A DNA stretch of 64,000 bases from Akkermansia muciniphila (GTDB taxonomy: Bacteria; Verrucomicrobiota; Verrucomicrobiia; Verrucomicrobiales; V1-33). The notes below the pieces were generated by a model that searched no databases, was not told the origin of the DNA, and saw only the letters and a list, made by a program, of their open reading frames with translations. Numbering within the stretch: position 1 is the stretch's first letter; each line of letters begins with the position of its first letter. The position numbers and the translations under genes are program-made. Shown piece by piece: positions 44,872 to 54,241 of this stretch. The stretch is from positions 1 to 64,000 of the forward strand of contig CAMAUV010000020.1 in NCBI GenBank assembly GCA_945861415.1, written 5' to 3'.

Positions 44872-45963
44872 ATGGTTCGGCCGACTACCATCAAGGATGT
44901 GTGCGAAGCTGTGCGTGAGCACAGTTGTGTCCTGCCGTGCGGCGGCGGAACCAAGCCGGCACTCTCTGCGACTGCAGAAGGCGTGACGAGGCTGGAACTG
45001 GGGGGGCTCCGTGGGATCATCGAATATGAGCCCGACGAATACACCTTCACTGCCTTGGCGGGAACACCGCTGGCGGAGGTGCAGGCCGCCCTAGCAATGC
45101 ACGGACAGTATTTGCCTTTTGATCCGCCGCTGGCAGCCGCAGGTGCCACACTGGGCGGCACGGTGGCGGCGGGACTCAGCGGGCCGGGCCGGCTGCGCTA
45201 CGGGGGCGTTCGGGATTTTGTGATTGGCGTGCGCTGGGTGGATGGCACCGGAGAACTGATCCGCGGCGGCGGCAAAGTAGTGAAGAATGCGGCGGGCTTT
45301 GACTTTCCCAAGCTCTTCTGCGGATCGCTGGGACGGTTGGGTGTTATGGCGGACTTGTCCTTCAAGGTGTTTCCCAGCCCCACTGCGCGTGTGACAGCAG
45401 CCATCGAATGCAGCAGCACCGGCGATGCCGTCGATCGGCTCAATTTTCTCGCAGGCCAGTCATGGGAAGCGGAAGCGCTGGAGTTTTGCGGTGTAGATAA
45501 GCCGGTGCTCTATGCGCGCTTCATGGGTGATGAACCCGCGCTGACCCCGCGTGTAGAGGCCGTGCTGGCCGCTGTGCAGCGACCGGGCAGGATTCTATCT
45601 AGCGGTGAAGCGGACGCCTACTGGAAGGAGTGCGCCGCGCTGGCGGGAGAACCGCTGGTGAAAGTGCCGCTCACTCCAGGCCGCATTCCCTCTCTTGAAT
45701 ACGAACTTGCAGGCACGCAGGGAAGCCGGCGTTACAGCATGGCAGGGAATGTGGCCTACCTCTCCGGCATAGACCCTGCCACCTTGCACCCTGTGCTCCG
45801 CGCGCGGCAACTGCCTGGGCTCACGCTGCGCGGCGGCGGCCCGCTTCGTCCCGGGTTTATCTCATCAGCTCTCATGGAGGCGAAAGTGAAAGCGTCGATG
45901 GACCCGCACGGCAAATTTCCCCCACTGCTTTCCGAACCCTACAATCCGGCGCCTTCCGCATGA
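44872..45963 (+). CDS. glcE: Glycolate oxidase subunit GlcE-like FAD-binding protein
   Basis: 363 residues. FAD-binding type 4 (PCMH) fold: VLPCGGGTKPA, YEPDEYTFTALAGTPLAEVQ, the flavin-pyrophosphate segment GATLGGTVAAGLSGPGRLRY and GGGKVVKNAAGFDFPKLFCG, which is distinctive for GlcE. In glycolate dehydrogenase GlcDEF, GlcE pairs with GlcD and the iron-sulfur subunit GlcF to oxidise glycolate to glyoxylate, giving electrons to the quinone pool. The stop overlaps the glcF ATG by 4 bases. No glcD lies upstream, where the divergent xylB gene stands. Confidence 0.85.
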   Translation: MVRPTTIKDVCEAVREHSCVLPCGGGTKPALSATAEGVTRLELGGLRGIIEYEPDEYTFTALAGTPLAEVQAALAMHGQYLPFDPPLAAAGATLGGTVAAGLSGPGRLRYGGVRDFVIGVRWVDGTGELIRGGGKVVKNAAGFDFPKLFCGSLGRLGVMADLSFKVFPSPTARVTAAIECSSTGDAVDRLNFLAGQSWEAEALEFCGVDKPVLYARFMGDEPALTPRVEAVLAAVQRPGRILSSGEADAYWKECAALAGEPLVKVPLTPGRIPSLEYELAGTQGSRRYSMAGNVAYLSGIDPATLHPVLRARQLPGLTLRGGGPLRPGFISSALMEAKVKASMDPHGKFPPLLSEPYNPAPSA

Positions 45964-47222
45964 AGCACACTATTCCCCACAGCCAGCCCGGCGGCGCCTT
46001 CCACGACATGGCGGAGGCAGTACAGACCTGTGTGCACTGTGGATTTTGCCTGCCCACCTGCCCCACCTACCAAGAGCTGGGGCAGGAAATGGATACGCCG
46101 CGCGGCCGCATCGTGCTGATGAAGGAAGTTCTTGAGGGCACCCTGCCGCTCGCGCAGGCGCTACCGCACGTGGACCGCTGCCTCGGTTGCCTTGCCTGCG
46201 AAACCGCCTGCCCCAGCGGCGTGAAATACCGGGATCTCATCAGTCCGTTCCGCGATCACATCCGCAAGGACCGCCCGCGGACATCCGCAGAAAAGCTGCG
46301 CCGGCGCATGTTGCTTGCGACGCTGCCGCATCCCGGGCGATTCCGTTTCGCCGCGCGCATAGGCATTCTCACCAGGCCCCTTCACGGCCTGCTGCCGAAG
46401 GCGTTGCGGCCCATGCTGGGCCTGTTGCCGGAAAAACTCCCGCCTGCTCAAATACTCGCTCCCCTCTATCCCGCGCAGTGCACCCGGCGCGCCCGTGTGG
46501 CGCTTCTCGCCGGCTGTGCCCAGCAGGTCCTCGCCCCGGAAATCAATGCGGCGACCATTGCCGTGCTCACTCGTTGTGGTGTCGAGGTTGTTATCCCGCA
46601 GGCTCAGGGATGCTGCGGTGCGCTAGCGTGGCACGTGGGTGCCGGTGATGAAGCGCGGGCCGCGGCGCGCCGAAACATCGCCGCTTTTCCGCAGGATGTG
46701 GATGCCATCCTAACAAACGCCGCCGGGTGCGGGTCCGGGCTGCACGAGTATCCGCTCATGCTCCGCGGCACACCCGACGAGGCCGCGGCGCAGACATTTG
46801 CTCACCGCGTGCAGGACGTGAGCAAATTCCTCGACTCCCTCGGCATCGATCCTCCCCCGCCCATGCGCAGCATCACTGTGGCCTATCACGACGCCTGCCA
46901 CCTCAGCCATGCGCAGGGAGTGCGCAGCGCCCCGCGGCAACTACTGCAGAAAATCCCGGGCCTCGTCCTCAAAGAAGTTGCCGATGCCGATCTCTGCTGC
47001 GGCAGCGCAGGCACTTATAATATCGACCAGCCGGAAATCGCCGCCGGACTTGGCCAAAAGAAAGCCGCCAGCATCGCCGCTACTGGCGCGGACTACGTCG
47101 TCATGGGCAATATCGGCTGCATGACGCAAATCACCGCGCACCTGCGTTCACATCCCAGAGCCCCCCGCGTCCTGCACACTATGGAACTGCTAGCGATGGC
47201 CTTCGCCGGCGCTCTGAAGTAA
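45960..47222 (+). CDS. glcF: Glycolate oxidase iron-sulfur subunit
   Basis: 420 residues. Two [4Fe-4S] ferredoxin motifs: CVHCGFCLPTCPTYQELG and CLGCLACETACPSGV. Two CCG domains follow, GCCGALAWHVGAGDEARA and YHDACHLSHAQGV with DLCCGSAGTYN. This order is that of GlcF, which passes electrons from the flavin subunits to the respiratory chain at the cytoplasmic membrane. It overlaps glcE by 4 bases. With GlcD absent here, the complex needs a subunit from elsewhere, or GlcEF serves a different dehydrogenase. Confidence 0.9.
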   Translation: MKHTIPHSQPGGAFHDMAEAVQTCVHCGFCLPTCPTYQELGQEMDTPRGRIVLMKEVLEGTLPLAQALPHVDRCLGCLACETACPSGVKYRDLISPFRDHIRKDRPRTSAEKLRRRMLLATLPHPGRFRFAARIGILTRPLHGLLPKALRPMLGLLPEKLPPAQILAPLYPAQCTRRARVALLAGCAQQVLAPEINAATIAVLTRCGVEVVIPQAQGCCGALAWHVGAGDEARAAARRNIAAFPQDVDAILTNAAGCGSGLHEYPLMLRGTPDEAAAQTFAHRVQDVSKFLDSLGIDPPPPMRSITVAYHDACHLSHAQGVRSAPRQLLQKIPGLVLKEVADADLCCGSAGTYNIDQPEIAAGLGQKKAASIAATGADYVVMGNIGCMTQITAHLRSHPRAPRVLHTMELLAMAFAGALK

Positions 47223-47343
47223 CGGACAGAATCGCCCGGTTGGGGCGGCGGCCCGTAAGCGCTCAAGCGGCAAAACCGTGCTTCCCTCTCCTATCTTCCA
47301 TCCTCCGTTACCACTTTCAACAAACTGCTCTATTGCGGCCAGA

Positions 47344-48120
47344 CTACTTCGTGACCCCGCGCTGACTGCTGCGGACGAAGTGCCCGAGCTTCTCAATGCA
47401 GGGGTTTTTCCCGTATTCGCCCTGCGCGATGGCATCAAGGGCATCGCTGGTGTTTTGCTTGCGCATGAACAGAGCCTTGTAAGCCTCTCTCAGGGCGCGC
47501 ACATCCTCCTCTGGAAAAGAGGCACGCTGCAGACCCACAAGGTTCACCCCGCGGATGGCGGCAGGATTGCCATCGGCGATCATGTAGGGCGGCACGTCCT
47601 GCACGATCTTGGAGCAGCCTCCCGTGATAGCGTAGGCCCCAATCCGGCAGAATTGATGCACGGCGGTGAGGCCCCCGAGGATGACGTGGTCGTCCATCAC
47701 GACATGGCCGGCCAGCGTTCCGTTGTTGGACACGATGCAGTGACTGCCCACCACACAGTCATGCGCGATGTGAGCGTAGGCGAGGAAGTGATTGTGGCTT
47801 CCGATGATGGTCTTGCTGCCGGGGAGGGTGCCGCGATTCACCGTGCAGAACTCACGGAAGACATTGTCATCCCCGGTTTCCAGAAAGGTAGGCTCTCCTT
47901 TGTATTTCAGGTCCTGAGATTGCTGGCCAATACAGGCGGAGGGATAAAACGTGTTGCGGGCTCCGATGCGGGAAGGTCCGTGGATGGTAACGTGATTGTG
48001 CAGAACGCAGCCATCGCCGAGCATCACGCCATCGCCGATGACACAATACGGCCCCACTTCCACTCCGCTGCCAAGTTCGGCACGGGGGGAGATGATGGCG
48101 GTAGGGTGAATAGTGAACAT
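47344..48120 (-). CDS. lpxA: UDP-N-acetylglucosamine acyltransferase
   Basis: 258 residues, normal for LpxA. Left-handed beta-helix hexapeptide repeats start at IHPTAIISPRAELGSGVEVG and continue through GDGVMLGDGCVLHNHVTIHG; the catalytic His region is SHNHFLAYAHIAHDCVVGSH, followed by GGLTAVHQFCRIG and the C-terminal helix domain with RASFPEEDVRALREAYK. It transfers a hydroxyacyl chain from ACP to UDP-GlcNAc as the first lipid A step in the cytoplasm. It shows the organism makes lipid A. The usual neighbours lpxD, fabZ and lpxB are not here. Confidence 0.93.
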   Translation of the reverse strand: MFTIHPTAIISPRAELGSGVEVGPYCVIGDGVMLGDGCVLHNHVTIHGPSRIGARNTFYPSACIGQQSQDLKYKGEPTFLETGDDNVFREFCTVNRGTLPGSKTIIGSHNHFLAYAHIAHDCVVGSHCIVSNNGTLAGHVVMDDHVILGGLTAVHQFCRIGAYAITGGCSKIVQDVPPYMIADGNPAAIRGVNLVGLQRASFPEEDVRALREAYKALFMRKQNTSDALDAIAQGEYGKNPCIEKLGHFVRSSQRGVTK

Positions 48121-48218
48121 CCCGCGTTCTTAGGGATACACGAAGCCCGCGCAACGGTAGGCTTTTGACCAGTGCAAAAAGGCTGAGAAAGCAGCAACCG
48201 GGGCAGGCTTTGTCTCCT

Positions 48219-50943
48219 TTATTCCACGTAGAGCATGGCACTGCTGCCCATCAGCGAGTGGCAAAAGTCGGTAATGGCGGTGAGGCGGGCAGTGGTCGAG
48301 GAGGTTTGGCCCGGGAGGATGTTTTCCGTTCCGCTGACGGCATCGTGACGGTGGCCGTGTGCCGGCTCAAACTGCCAGCAGGCAATGGTGTCAGCGCTCA
48401 GATTCGGGGCCTTAAGAGAAAGCGCTGGCTCGGATATAGCGCCGCGGCGGAGGCGGACCTCATCTACAAGCCCATCCCAAAGGCGGCGGCCAGTGCCATG
48501 GGTGTCGCCTATGACGAGCGGAAAGCCGGGGCGGAGCGGTCCCTGCAGCGGATGCGGCACGGTGGTCGTGCGGATGGGTTCATCGTCGTTGGCGAGGTCT
48601 TTGATGTAAAAGGTCACGCTGCTTTTGCCCTGCGGGCTGAACTGCACCGCAGCGGCGATGTAGTAACTGCGGTCCATCTGCAGCTGGATTTCACTGAAAA
48701 CCGGCTCCTCGACAACACGGCCATCTACCCCCGGACCGACTAGCTGAAACACCGGCATGTAAGGCTTACGGTGCGAGCCCATACCCGTAATGCCAAGGCT
48801 CCACCCGGACTGCGAGTGGTCGCCATTCCACTGCGAAGCAATGGTACGCACCCGGCCATCTGGGAACACGGAGTGGAGCAGAACCACGGCCTCAATGGAA
48901 AAGTCGCCTTCCGGAAGTGTCACCGCGCCATCCGCCACTACCAGGCGCTCCTGCGCTGTGCCTGGTGAAAGCACCGCGGCCTGACCGGCTCGCTGCGGCA
49001 CGGCTTCGGCAACGAACTCCGCTGCAGTGAGCACGGATTGATTTTCCTGAATCTGACGCTCCGCGACAAAAGCGAGGCTTTCCTCCACCTCCTCCGTGCG
49101 CGGCCGTCGTGGTCGTGTCGCGCGTGGGCGTACTGTTGAAGTGCTGCGGCGCATCAAAGACATCAGCAAGCAGATCGCGCACATTGCGCAGGACTTTGAG
49201 ATACACCGCGCGGCGCGGTTTCGTGTGGTCCGCACCCGGCCCTCCGGCCGTCATGTTCAGTTCGCCCGTCGCGGCGTGAATGCTGTCACGGATTTGCTCG
49301 TAGTCGAGGCGCCGGGTATTCCAGCGCCAGAGCAGGCGGTTCTCAGGATCGGCCAGGCGGCCTTTTTCTTCCACGGAGGAAATGGTGGACTGCCGCCATG
49401 CCGCGCTGTTCAGGATGAGCCGGTGCAGCTTCTTCGCACTCCAGCCATCTGCTATGAAGCGCCGCGCCAGCCAGTCCAGCAACGCCGGATGCGAAGGTAT
49501 TTCGCCCAGCGTCCCAAAGTCGCTGGTGGTCGCGCTCAATCCCCGGCCAAAGTGCTGCTGCCACACGCGGTTCACCAGCACGCGGGCCGTCAGAGGATTC
49601 TCCGGCGAAGCGATCCATTTCGCCAGCGCCGAACGGCGCCCGGTGCTGCGGGCCAATGGAGTGACAGGCGCAGGCTTCGGCTGCAGAATGGTAAGAAATC
49701 CTAGCGCTATCTCCCCGGCACCGGCATTTCCCGGGATGGTCACGCGAGGTGCCCTCGCGCTCATATCGCGGCCGGTCATGGCTGCCGGCAACGGTGCGGG
49801 TTTCAGCGAATCAAATTCCGCCAGTTCCTTCCGCAGAGCCAGGAGCTTCTCCTTCTCCGATCCTTTGATCCTGCCGTCGAGGCGATCCCATTCATAAGTC
49901 ACCTGACGCCACGCCAGCTCAAACACCGGGCGCTCCTCCGCTGTCTGCTCTGCAGCGGGCCTTGCCATGATTTCCTGCGTCTCAGGCGGAAATTTCTCCG
50001 TGGCGTCCTTTCTTATTCTCTCGCGGTGGGGCCGCTCCACTTCCTCAATTTGCTGGCGGATTTCCGCCGTCGCCACCTCCCACGCGCCCAGCTTTTCCTG
50101 CCATACCGCACGATCCTGCGGATTCGCCACCGCGCTGTGCTCCGGCATTTCCAGCGGCGCAAAAAATGCCTGCAGCCGGTAGTAGTCCTTTTGCAGGAGC
50201 GGATCAAATTTGTGATCGTGACACCGCGCGCATTGTAACCCTAACCCGAGGAAAACATCCGCCGTGGTATCCGTGATGTCATTCAGCATCGCCTCCCACT
50301 GACCGGCCGCGTCGCGGTTGTTGTATTCGTAAATTCCGCAGCGCAGATAACCCGTGGCTGTAACAGCGTCGGGATTGTCCGGGTCCAGTTCATCGCCGGC
50401 CAACTGCTCCATGACAAAACGGTCGTATGGCTTGTCCTCATTGAAGGACGCGATGACATAATCCCGGTAGCGCCCCGCATCCGGGCGGTAGTCATCCGCT
50501 TTGTAGCCGTCACTGTCTGCATAGCGCACGAGGTCCAGCCAGTGCCGGCCCCACTTTTCGCCATAACGCGGGCTGTCCAGCAGGCGGTCCACCAGCCGTT
50601 CCCATGCATCCGGAGCCACATCATTGATAAATGCATCCGCCTCCGCAGCCGAGGGCGGGAGCCCCGTGACATCCAGATAAAGCCGACGCCCCAGCACCTC
50701 CCGCGATGCATCCGCCGCCGGCTCCAACCCTGCGGACCGCAATACCTCCAGAATGAACGCATCCACCGCATTCCTCACCCACTTCTCTGCATCAGCCGGC
50801 TGCGGCACCGGTACCTGCGCCGGCAGCATCCGGTAAGCCCACCAATTCCTGTCCTCATCCGTGATCGTTCCGCGTCCCGCTTTTAATCGCAAAGTAGATG
50901 CCAGCGCTAGGACGGCAGTGAGAAGGCGGAGTGAGCGGTTCAT
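48219..50943 (-). pseudogene. DUF1549/DUF1553-LamG secreted protein gene disrupted by frameshift
   Basis: From ATG 50943 a signal peptide (MNRSLRLLTAVLALASTLRL) leads into an intact DUF1549 region (RRLYLDVTGLPPSAAEADAF, YGEKWGRHWLDLVRYADSDG, heme-like QCARCHDHKFDP) and DUF1553 (NPLTARVLVNRVWQQHFGRG). Near 49090-49130, after NSTPTRDTTTTAA, the frame changes. The second frame starts with RTEEVEESLAFVAERQ and continues into a LamG domain (FSIEAVVLLHSVFPDGRVRT, LWDGLVDEVRLRRGAISEP) to a TAA-type stop at 48219. Compared with family members, roughly 60-80 residues seem missing at the junction, so a deletion rather than a sequencing slip is likely. No DUF1501 partner adjoins it. Confidence 0.75.
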
Positions 50944-51124
50944 AAAAAACAGTAATCTACACAGCGGGGCAGATTTGCCAAGCCCCACACTCCCGGGCTC
51001 CAAGCGAGGCGGTCATCTAATCCGCGCTGGTCGCCGCGTCTGGTCGCTTAGGCTGCGAGGGGAAGTGGCGGCGTGGCTGTAGGCCTTTTTCCTCATCATT
51101 AGAAATCTCCGCGCAACACATACC

Positions 51125-51324
51125 ATGAACGATAACCGCACCCCTCCAGTCTGAAGAAGCTGCTCATCGCCAATTCCACTATTTGGCTCACGGCCATTCT
51201 TCTTATGATAGTGAATCCTAGTTTCATGAGCAACCTGGAGAAAGCGCGGTTCTCCATTGTTCTTGGCATTTTCGTCCTGTTTGATGGCTACTGCCAGCTT
51301 TTAGGTCAGGCGCGGGGAGCCTGA
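51125..51324 (+). pseudogene. Small two-helix membrane protein, frameshifted
   Basis: ATG 51125 begins MNDNRTPP and soon hits a stop, while another frame from about 51152 reads KKLLIANSTIWLTAILLMIV and RFSIVLGIFVLFDGYCQLLG to TGA 51322-51324. Two membrane helices fit a small inner-membrane protein of about 65 residues. One missing or extra base near 51150 separates the parts. Family unknown. Confidence 0.4.
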
Positions 51325-51492
51325 CTAGGCCCAGCCAAATCAGAATGACGAAGCCTTAAATTTATCGAAGGCTTGGTCCCAGTTTTTAAACAGGCTCCTT
51401 AGGTCAGCGTATATTAGAAATCGTGTCTTTGCCAGCACGACGTTGGCGTTTTTCAGCTTCCCATCCATCCCGGCGCTGCCTTTTAAAAAGGC

Positions 51493-51989
51493 GTGAAAAA
51501 TTACATCATTCGTAGCCTGCTCTTCGCCTCCGCAACCAGCTTCGCCTCAGCAGCCAGCGTTACCTTCAACTCGGTCGTCGCCACCCATGACCAGGGCGGC
51601 GACTACACCGTTGGCCGGAGCATTGATGGATCAGTGGACGGGCGCGGCTGGGCCATCTATGGCCAGACGACGACAAGTCAGTCTGCGAATTATACGGCTG
51701 CAGCTCCATTCTCCGGAAACATGCTCTCCGTTTTTATCCCACAGTAACTGGACGACAGCCACTGCGCCCGGGATATCGCATCTCCACCACCACGGATGCC
51801 GTCCCCGCCGCCGCCGGCACGGGCACCTTCGCCGGGCAATACATCCGTGTGACTAACCTGAACGGACAGCAGTACAATCCCCAAATCGCCGAACTGCGCG
51901 CCTTCGGTGCTGCCATTCCTGAGCCGACCGCGCCAATGTCCGGCCTACTCGTCGCAGCGGGCCTACTCCTGCGTCGGCGGCGGGCTTAA
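51493..51989 (+). pseudogene. PEP-CTERM sorting-signal protein, frame-broken
   Basis: GTG 51493 starts a signal peptide (MKNYIIRSLLFASATSFASA) and a short beta-rich domain ending at TAA 51745-51747. Beyond it another frame reads TGTFAGQYIRVTNLNGQQYN, then IAELRAFGAA, and closes with IPEPTAPMSGLLVAAGLLLR and RRRRA before TAA 51987-51989. That ending is a classic PEP-CTERM signal: PEP motif, hydrophobic helix and Arg-rich tail, processed by exosortase EpsH/XrtA systems. The body of the protein was shortened and frameshifted, so the sorting signal is no longer in frame with the signal peptide. A terminator follows at once. Confidence 0.6.
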
Positions 51990-52012
51990 TTTAGCCGCAG
52001 CTTAACGGCCCA

Positions 52013-52041
52013 GCCCAGACACTGCGGTGTCTAGGTTTTTT
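52013..52041 (+). terminator. Intrinsic terminator after the PEP-CTERM relic
   Basis: AGACAC and GTGTCT pair perfectly around TGCG, extended by outer C-G pairs, and six T follow (52036-52041). It lies 25 bases past the TAA of the PEP-CTERM relic. Confidence 0.65.
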
Positions 52042-52053
52042 CGCCCCCGCTCC

Positions 52054-52173
52054 ATGAAGCGACTCCCTTTACTCCTCCTCTGGGCCGCTCTCTTCATCAG
52101 CGTGCCTGCCGCCTCGGCTGCACAAGTAACTCTTTCTCCACTGCGACTTACCGTCAAGGCTCGCCTTGCGTGA
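52054..52173 (+). pseudogene. Signal-peptide ORF upstream of kdsB, probably truncated
   Basis: ATG 52054 opens a strong signal peptide (MKRLPLLLLWAALFISVPAA) but the frame ends after 39 codons. The TGA overlaps a GTG at 52170 that opens a second ORF (52170-52379), which in turn overlaps the kdsB ATG. The second ORF (Gly/Ala-rich, no domain seen) may be a continuation after a frame change. Either this is a relic of an exported protein or two tiny coupled genes; the former seems likelier. Confidence 0.3.
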
Positions 52174-52375
52174 TCGTCGCCACGACGGATGGCATCAACT
52201 CTGGCACGGGTGGCGGCTGGGGGATCTTCGGGCAGCCGATTCCTCTCCGAATCGCGGCCATCCGTGGTGTCGATGGCGGTATTGGGTGGGAGGGATTCGC
52301 GGCAGACCTCCACGGTTCCCATGAGCAGGTCGCCGCCGCGCTTGTCTGGGGGCGCGGCAGCGTGCATAGCCCGGC

Positions 52376-53119
52376 ATGAGTTCCTGCGCTGTCATCATTC
52401 CCGCACGCTATGCCTCCACCCGGTTTCCGGGAAAACCGCTGCACGTCATCGCGGGTAAGCCTCTCGTGCAGCACGTCTGGGAGCGCTGTCGTGGCTGCCG
52501 GAATGTGAGCCGGGTCGCCATTGCTACGGATGATACGCGCATCGCGGAAGCCGCCCGGGGATTTGGCGCGGAGGTCTGTATGACCTCGCCGGATCACCAG
52601 AGCGGCACCGATCGCATTGCGGAGGCAGCGTGCGCGATACCGGAGGCCACGCATGTCATCAACGTGCAGGGCGACGAGCCGCTGATTTCCCCTGCGCTCG
52701 TGGACGAACTCGCCGCCAGAATGATCGCGGACCCCGCCATCGGGATGATTACCGCAGTGCATGCACTCCAAGATGCCACGCTGCTGGATAATCCAAACAT
52801 AGTAAAGTGCGTGCTCAGCCGCGACGGCCGTGCGCTCTATTTCTCACGCAACCGCATCCCGTATCCCCGCGGCAGCCATCCCGGTCTCACGCACTGGCGG
52901 CACATGGGCATCTATGGATTCCGCCGCGACTTTCTGGAGCAGTTCGTGCGCTGGGAGCCCAGTCCGCTGGAAGTGACCGAGTCCCTCGAACAACTCCGCG
53001 CCCTCGAAAACGGAGCCGCCATCCATACCGTCATCACCGATCATGAAAGCCCCGGCATCGATACCCCGGAGCAGGCGCGCGCGGTGGAGACTATGCTTGC
53101 CGCAAAGCTGGCCGTGTGA
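52376..53119 (+). CDS. kdsB: 3-deoxy-manno-octulosonate cytidylyltransferase
   Basis: 247 residues. CMP-Kdo synthetase motifs: AVIIPARYASTRFPGKPLHV (CTP binding), VQHVWERCRGC, VCMTSPDHQSGTDRIAEAA, INVQGDEPLISPALVDELA, VKCVLSRDGRALYFSRNRIP and HMGIYGFRRDFLEQFV. It activates Kdo with CTP for transfer to lipid A in the cytoplasm and agrees with lpxA in showing LPS synthesis. Length is normal. The sequence of a transposase tail begins directly after the stop, so the 3' flank was rearranged. Confidence 0.95.
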   Translation: MSSCAVIIPARYASTRFPGKPLHVIAGKPLVQHVWERCRGCRNVSRVAIATDDTRIAEAARGFGAEVCMTSPDHQSGTDRIAEAACAIPEATHVINVQGDEPLISPALVDELAARMIADPAIGMITAVHALQDATLLDNPNIVKCVLSRDGRALYFSRNRIPYPRGSHPGLTHWRHMGIYGFRRDFLEQFVRWEPSPLEVTESLEQLRALENGAAIHTVITDHESPGIDTPEQARAVETMLAAKLAV

Positions 53120-53120
53120 T

Positions 53121-53328
53121 GCGTGGGCCAAGCTGATAACGGGGGCGAGGGAGGAGTTTCCGCTGCAGTGCCTGAGTTGTGGCGGTGATATCCGGTTGAT
53201 TGCGTTCATAGCGGAGCCGGGGCCAATCCGGAAGATTTCGACACCCCCTCGGCGAACATCTCGAGCCGCCTCCGCTTTCACCTGCACGAAGCCCGCCCAA
53301 CGATGTGGCCTGCGATGAGCCGCCGTAG
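53121..53328 (+). mobile_element. IS91-type transposase C-terminal remnant
   Basis: Directly after the kdsB stop the frame from 53121 reads WAKLITGAREEFPLQCLSCG followed by DIRLIAFIAEPGPIRKI. A frameshift then gives HPLGEHLEPPPLSPARSPPN and a stop TAG at 53326-53328. The pattern WAxL...FPLxCxxCGGxxRxIAFI...IRxILxHLGE...PPPLSPAR is the usual C-terminal end of IS91/ISCR-like (Y2) transposases. Only about 65 codons survive. The N-terminal catalytic part and the ends of the element are missing. Confidence 0.6.
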
Positions 53329-53342
53329 GGAATGATCCCGCG

Positions 53343-53876
53343 TCAATAAATCAGCACGCCATGCACCGGCACGCCTGACGGTAGCACGGAGCGGCCGTTA
53401 AGAAAACCGAGCTCAATCAAAAACGTCATGCCTGCGAGTTCGCCGCCGAGTTGGCCCACCAGCTTCGCAGCTGCGGCACTAGTACCGCCGGTGGCAAGGA
53501 CATCATCCACCAGCCAGACACGTTCACCGGGAGCGAGCGCGTCGCGGTGCATTTCGATGACATTTTCCCCATACTCGAGACTGTAGGCGGTGCCGATGGT
53601 ATGCCACGGCAGCTTGCCCTTCTTACGCACAGGCACGAAGCCAGTCTTTAGTCTGTCGGCGACGGCTCCGGCGAAGATAAATCCGCGGGCATCAATGGCG
53701 ACGATTTTATCCACGCGCTGGCCCCCCATGGTATCGATGATGGCGTCGATGGTAAGAGAAAAAAGTTTCCCGTGCGCCAGCAGTGGAGTGATATCCTTGA
53801 AGCTGATGCCTTGCTTGGGGAAGTCGGGCACCGTGCGGATGGCAGCGTGGAGAAGGGCGATGGAGTCAGCGGACAT
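53343..53876 (-). CDS. apt: Adenine phosphoribosyltransferase
   Basis: 177 residues from ATG 53876; the upstream frame is not conserved. Apt turns adenine and PRPP into AMP in purine salvage. Motifs: IRTVPDFPKQGISFKDITPL, VAIDARGFIFAGAVAD, FVPVRKKGKLPW and the PRPP-binding loop VWLVDDVLATGGTSAAAAKL. Size and order are typical. It is monocistronic and convergent with the transposase remnant. Confidence 0.95.
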   Translation of the reverse strand: MSADSIALLHAAIRTVPDFPKQGISFKDITPLLAHGKLFSLTIDAIIDTMGGQRVDKIVAIDARGFIFAGAVADRLKTGFVPVRKKGKLPWHTIGTAYSLEYGENVIEMHRDALAPGERVWLVDDVLATGGTSAAAAKLVGQLGGELAGMTFLIELGFLNGRSVLPSGVPVHGVLIY

Positions 53877-54241
53877 GAGCGGTGAAATGGGCAGCTCCAG
53901 TCCTCGCGGCACGGAGGTAAATTGCCAGGCGAAAATCCCGTCCGGGCTGCCGCGCGGAAATGACGAAATCAGAAGTTTAAAATCAGAAGGTGCCCGCCTG
54001 ACGATATGCGATGAGTAAGGGGACGGCGAGCAAATGCTGCGCGCGGCAATCCGCATCCAGCGAGGATGCGGAGGTCATCGTATGCTCTACGCCCATCTCG
54101 GTCCGCAACGTGAGCTCTGCGGTGATGGCGCGGTGGCACTCGTGCCGTCCGCTCTTTTATATGTTTGTCCTTAGAGTAAATTCCGTTTTCAGCGAGCAGT
54201 TTTCCGGGGCTGCGGATTGGTAGAGCCCGGAACGTGCGCCT
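53877..54241. other. Gene-free interval between apt and prfC
   Basis: No gene could be supported. Short frames on both strands (such as 54011-54223 plus) have no recognisable domain. It probably holds the apt promoter and the end of the prfC unit. Confidence 0.4.
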
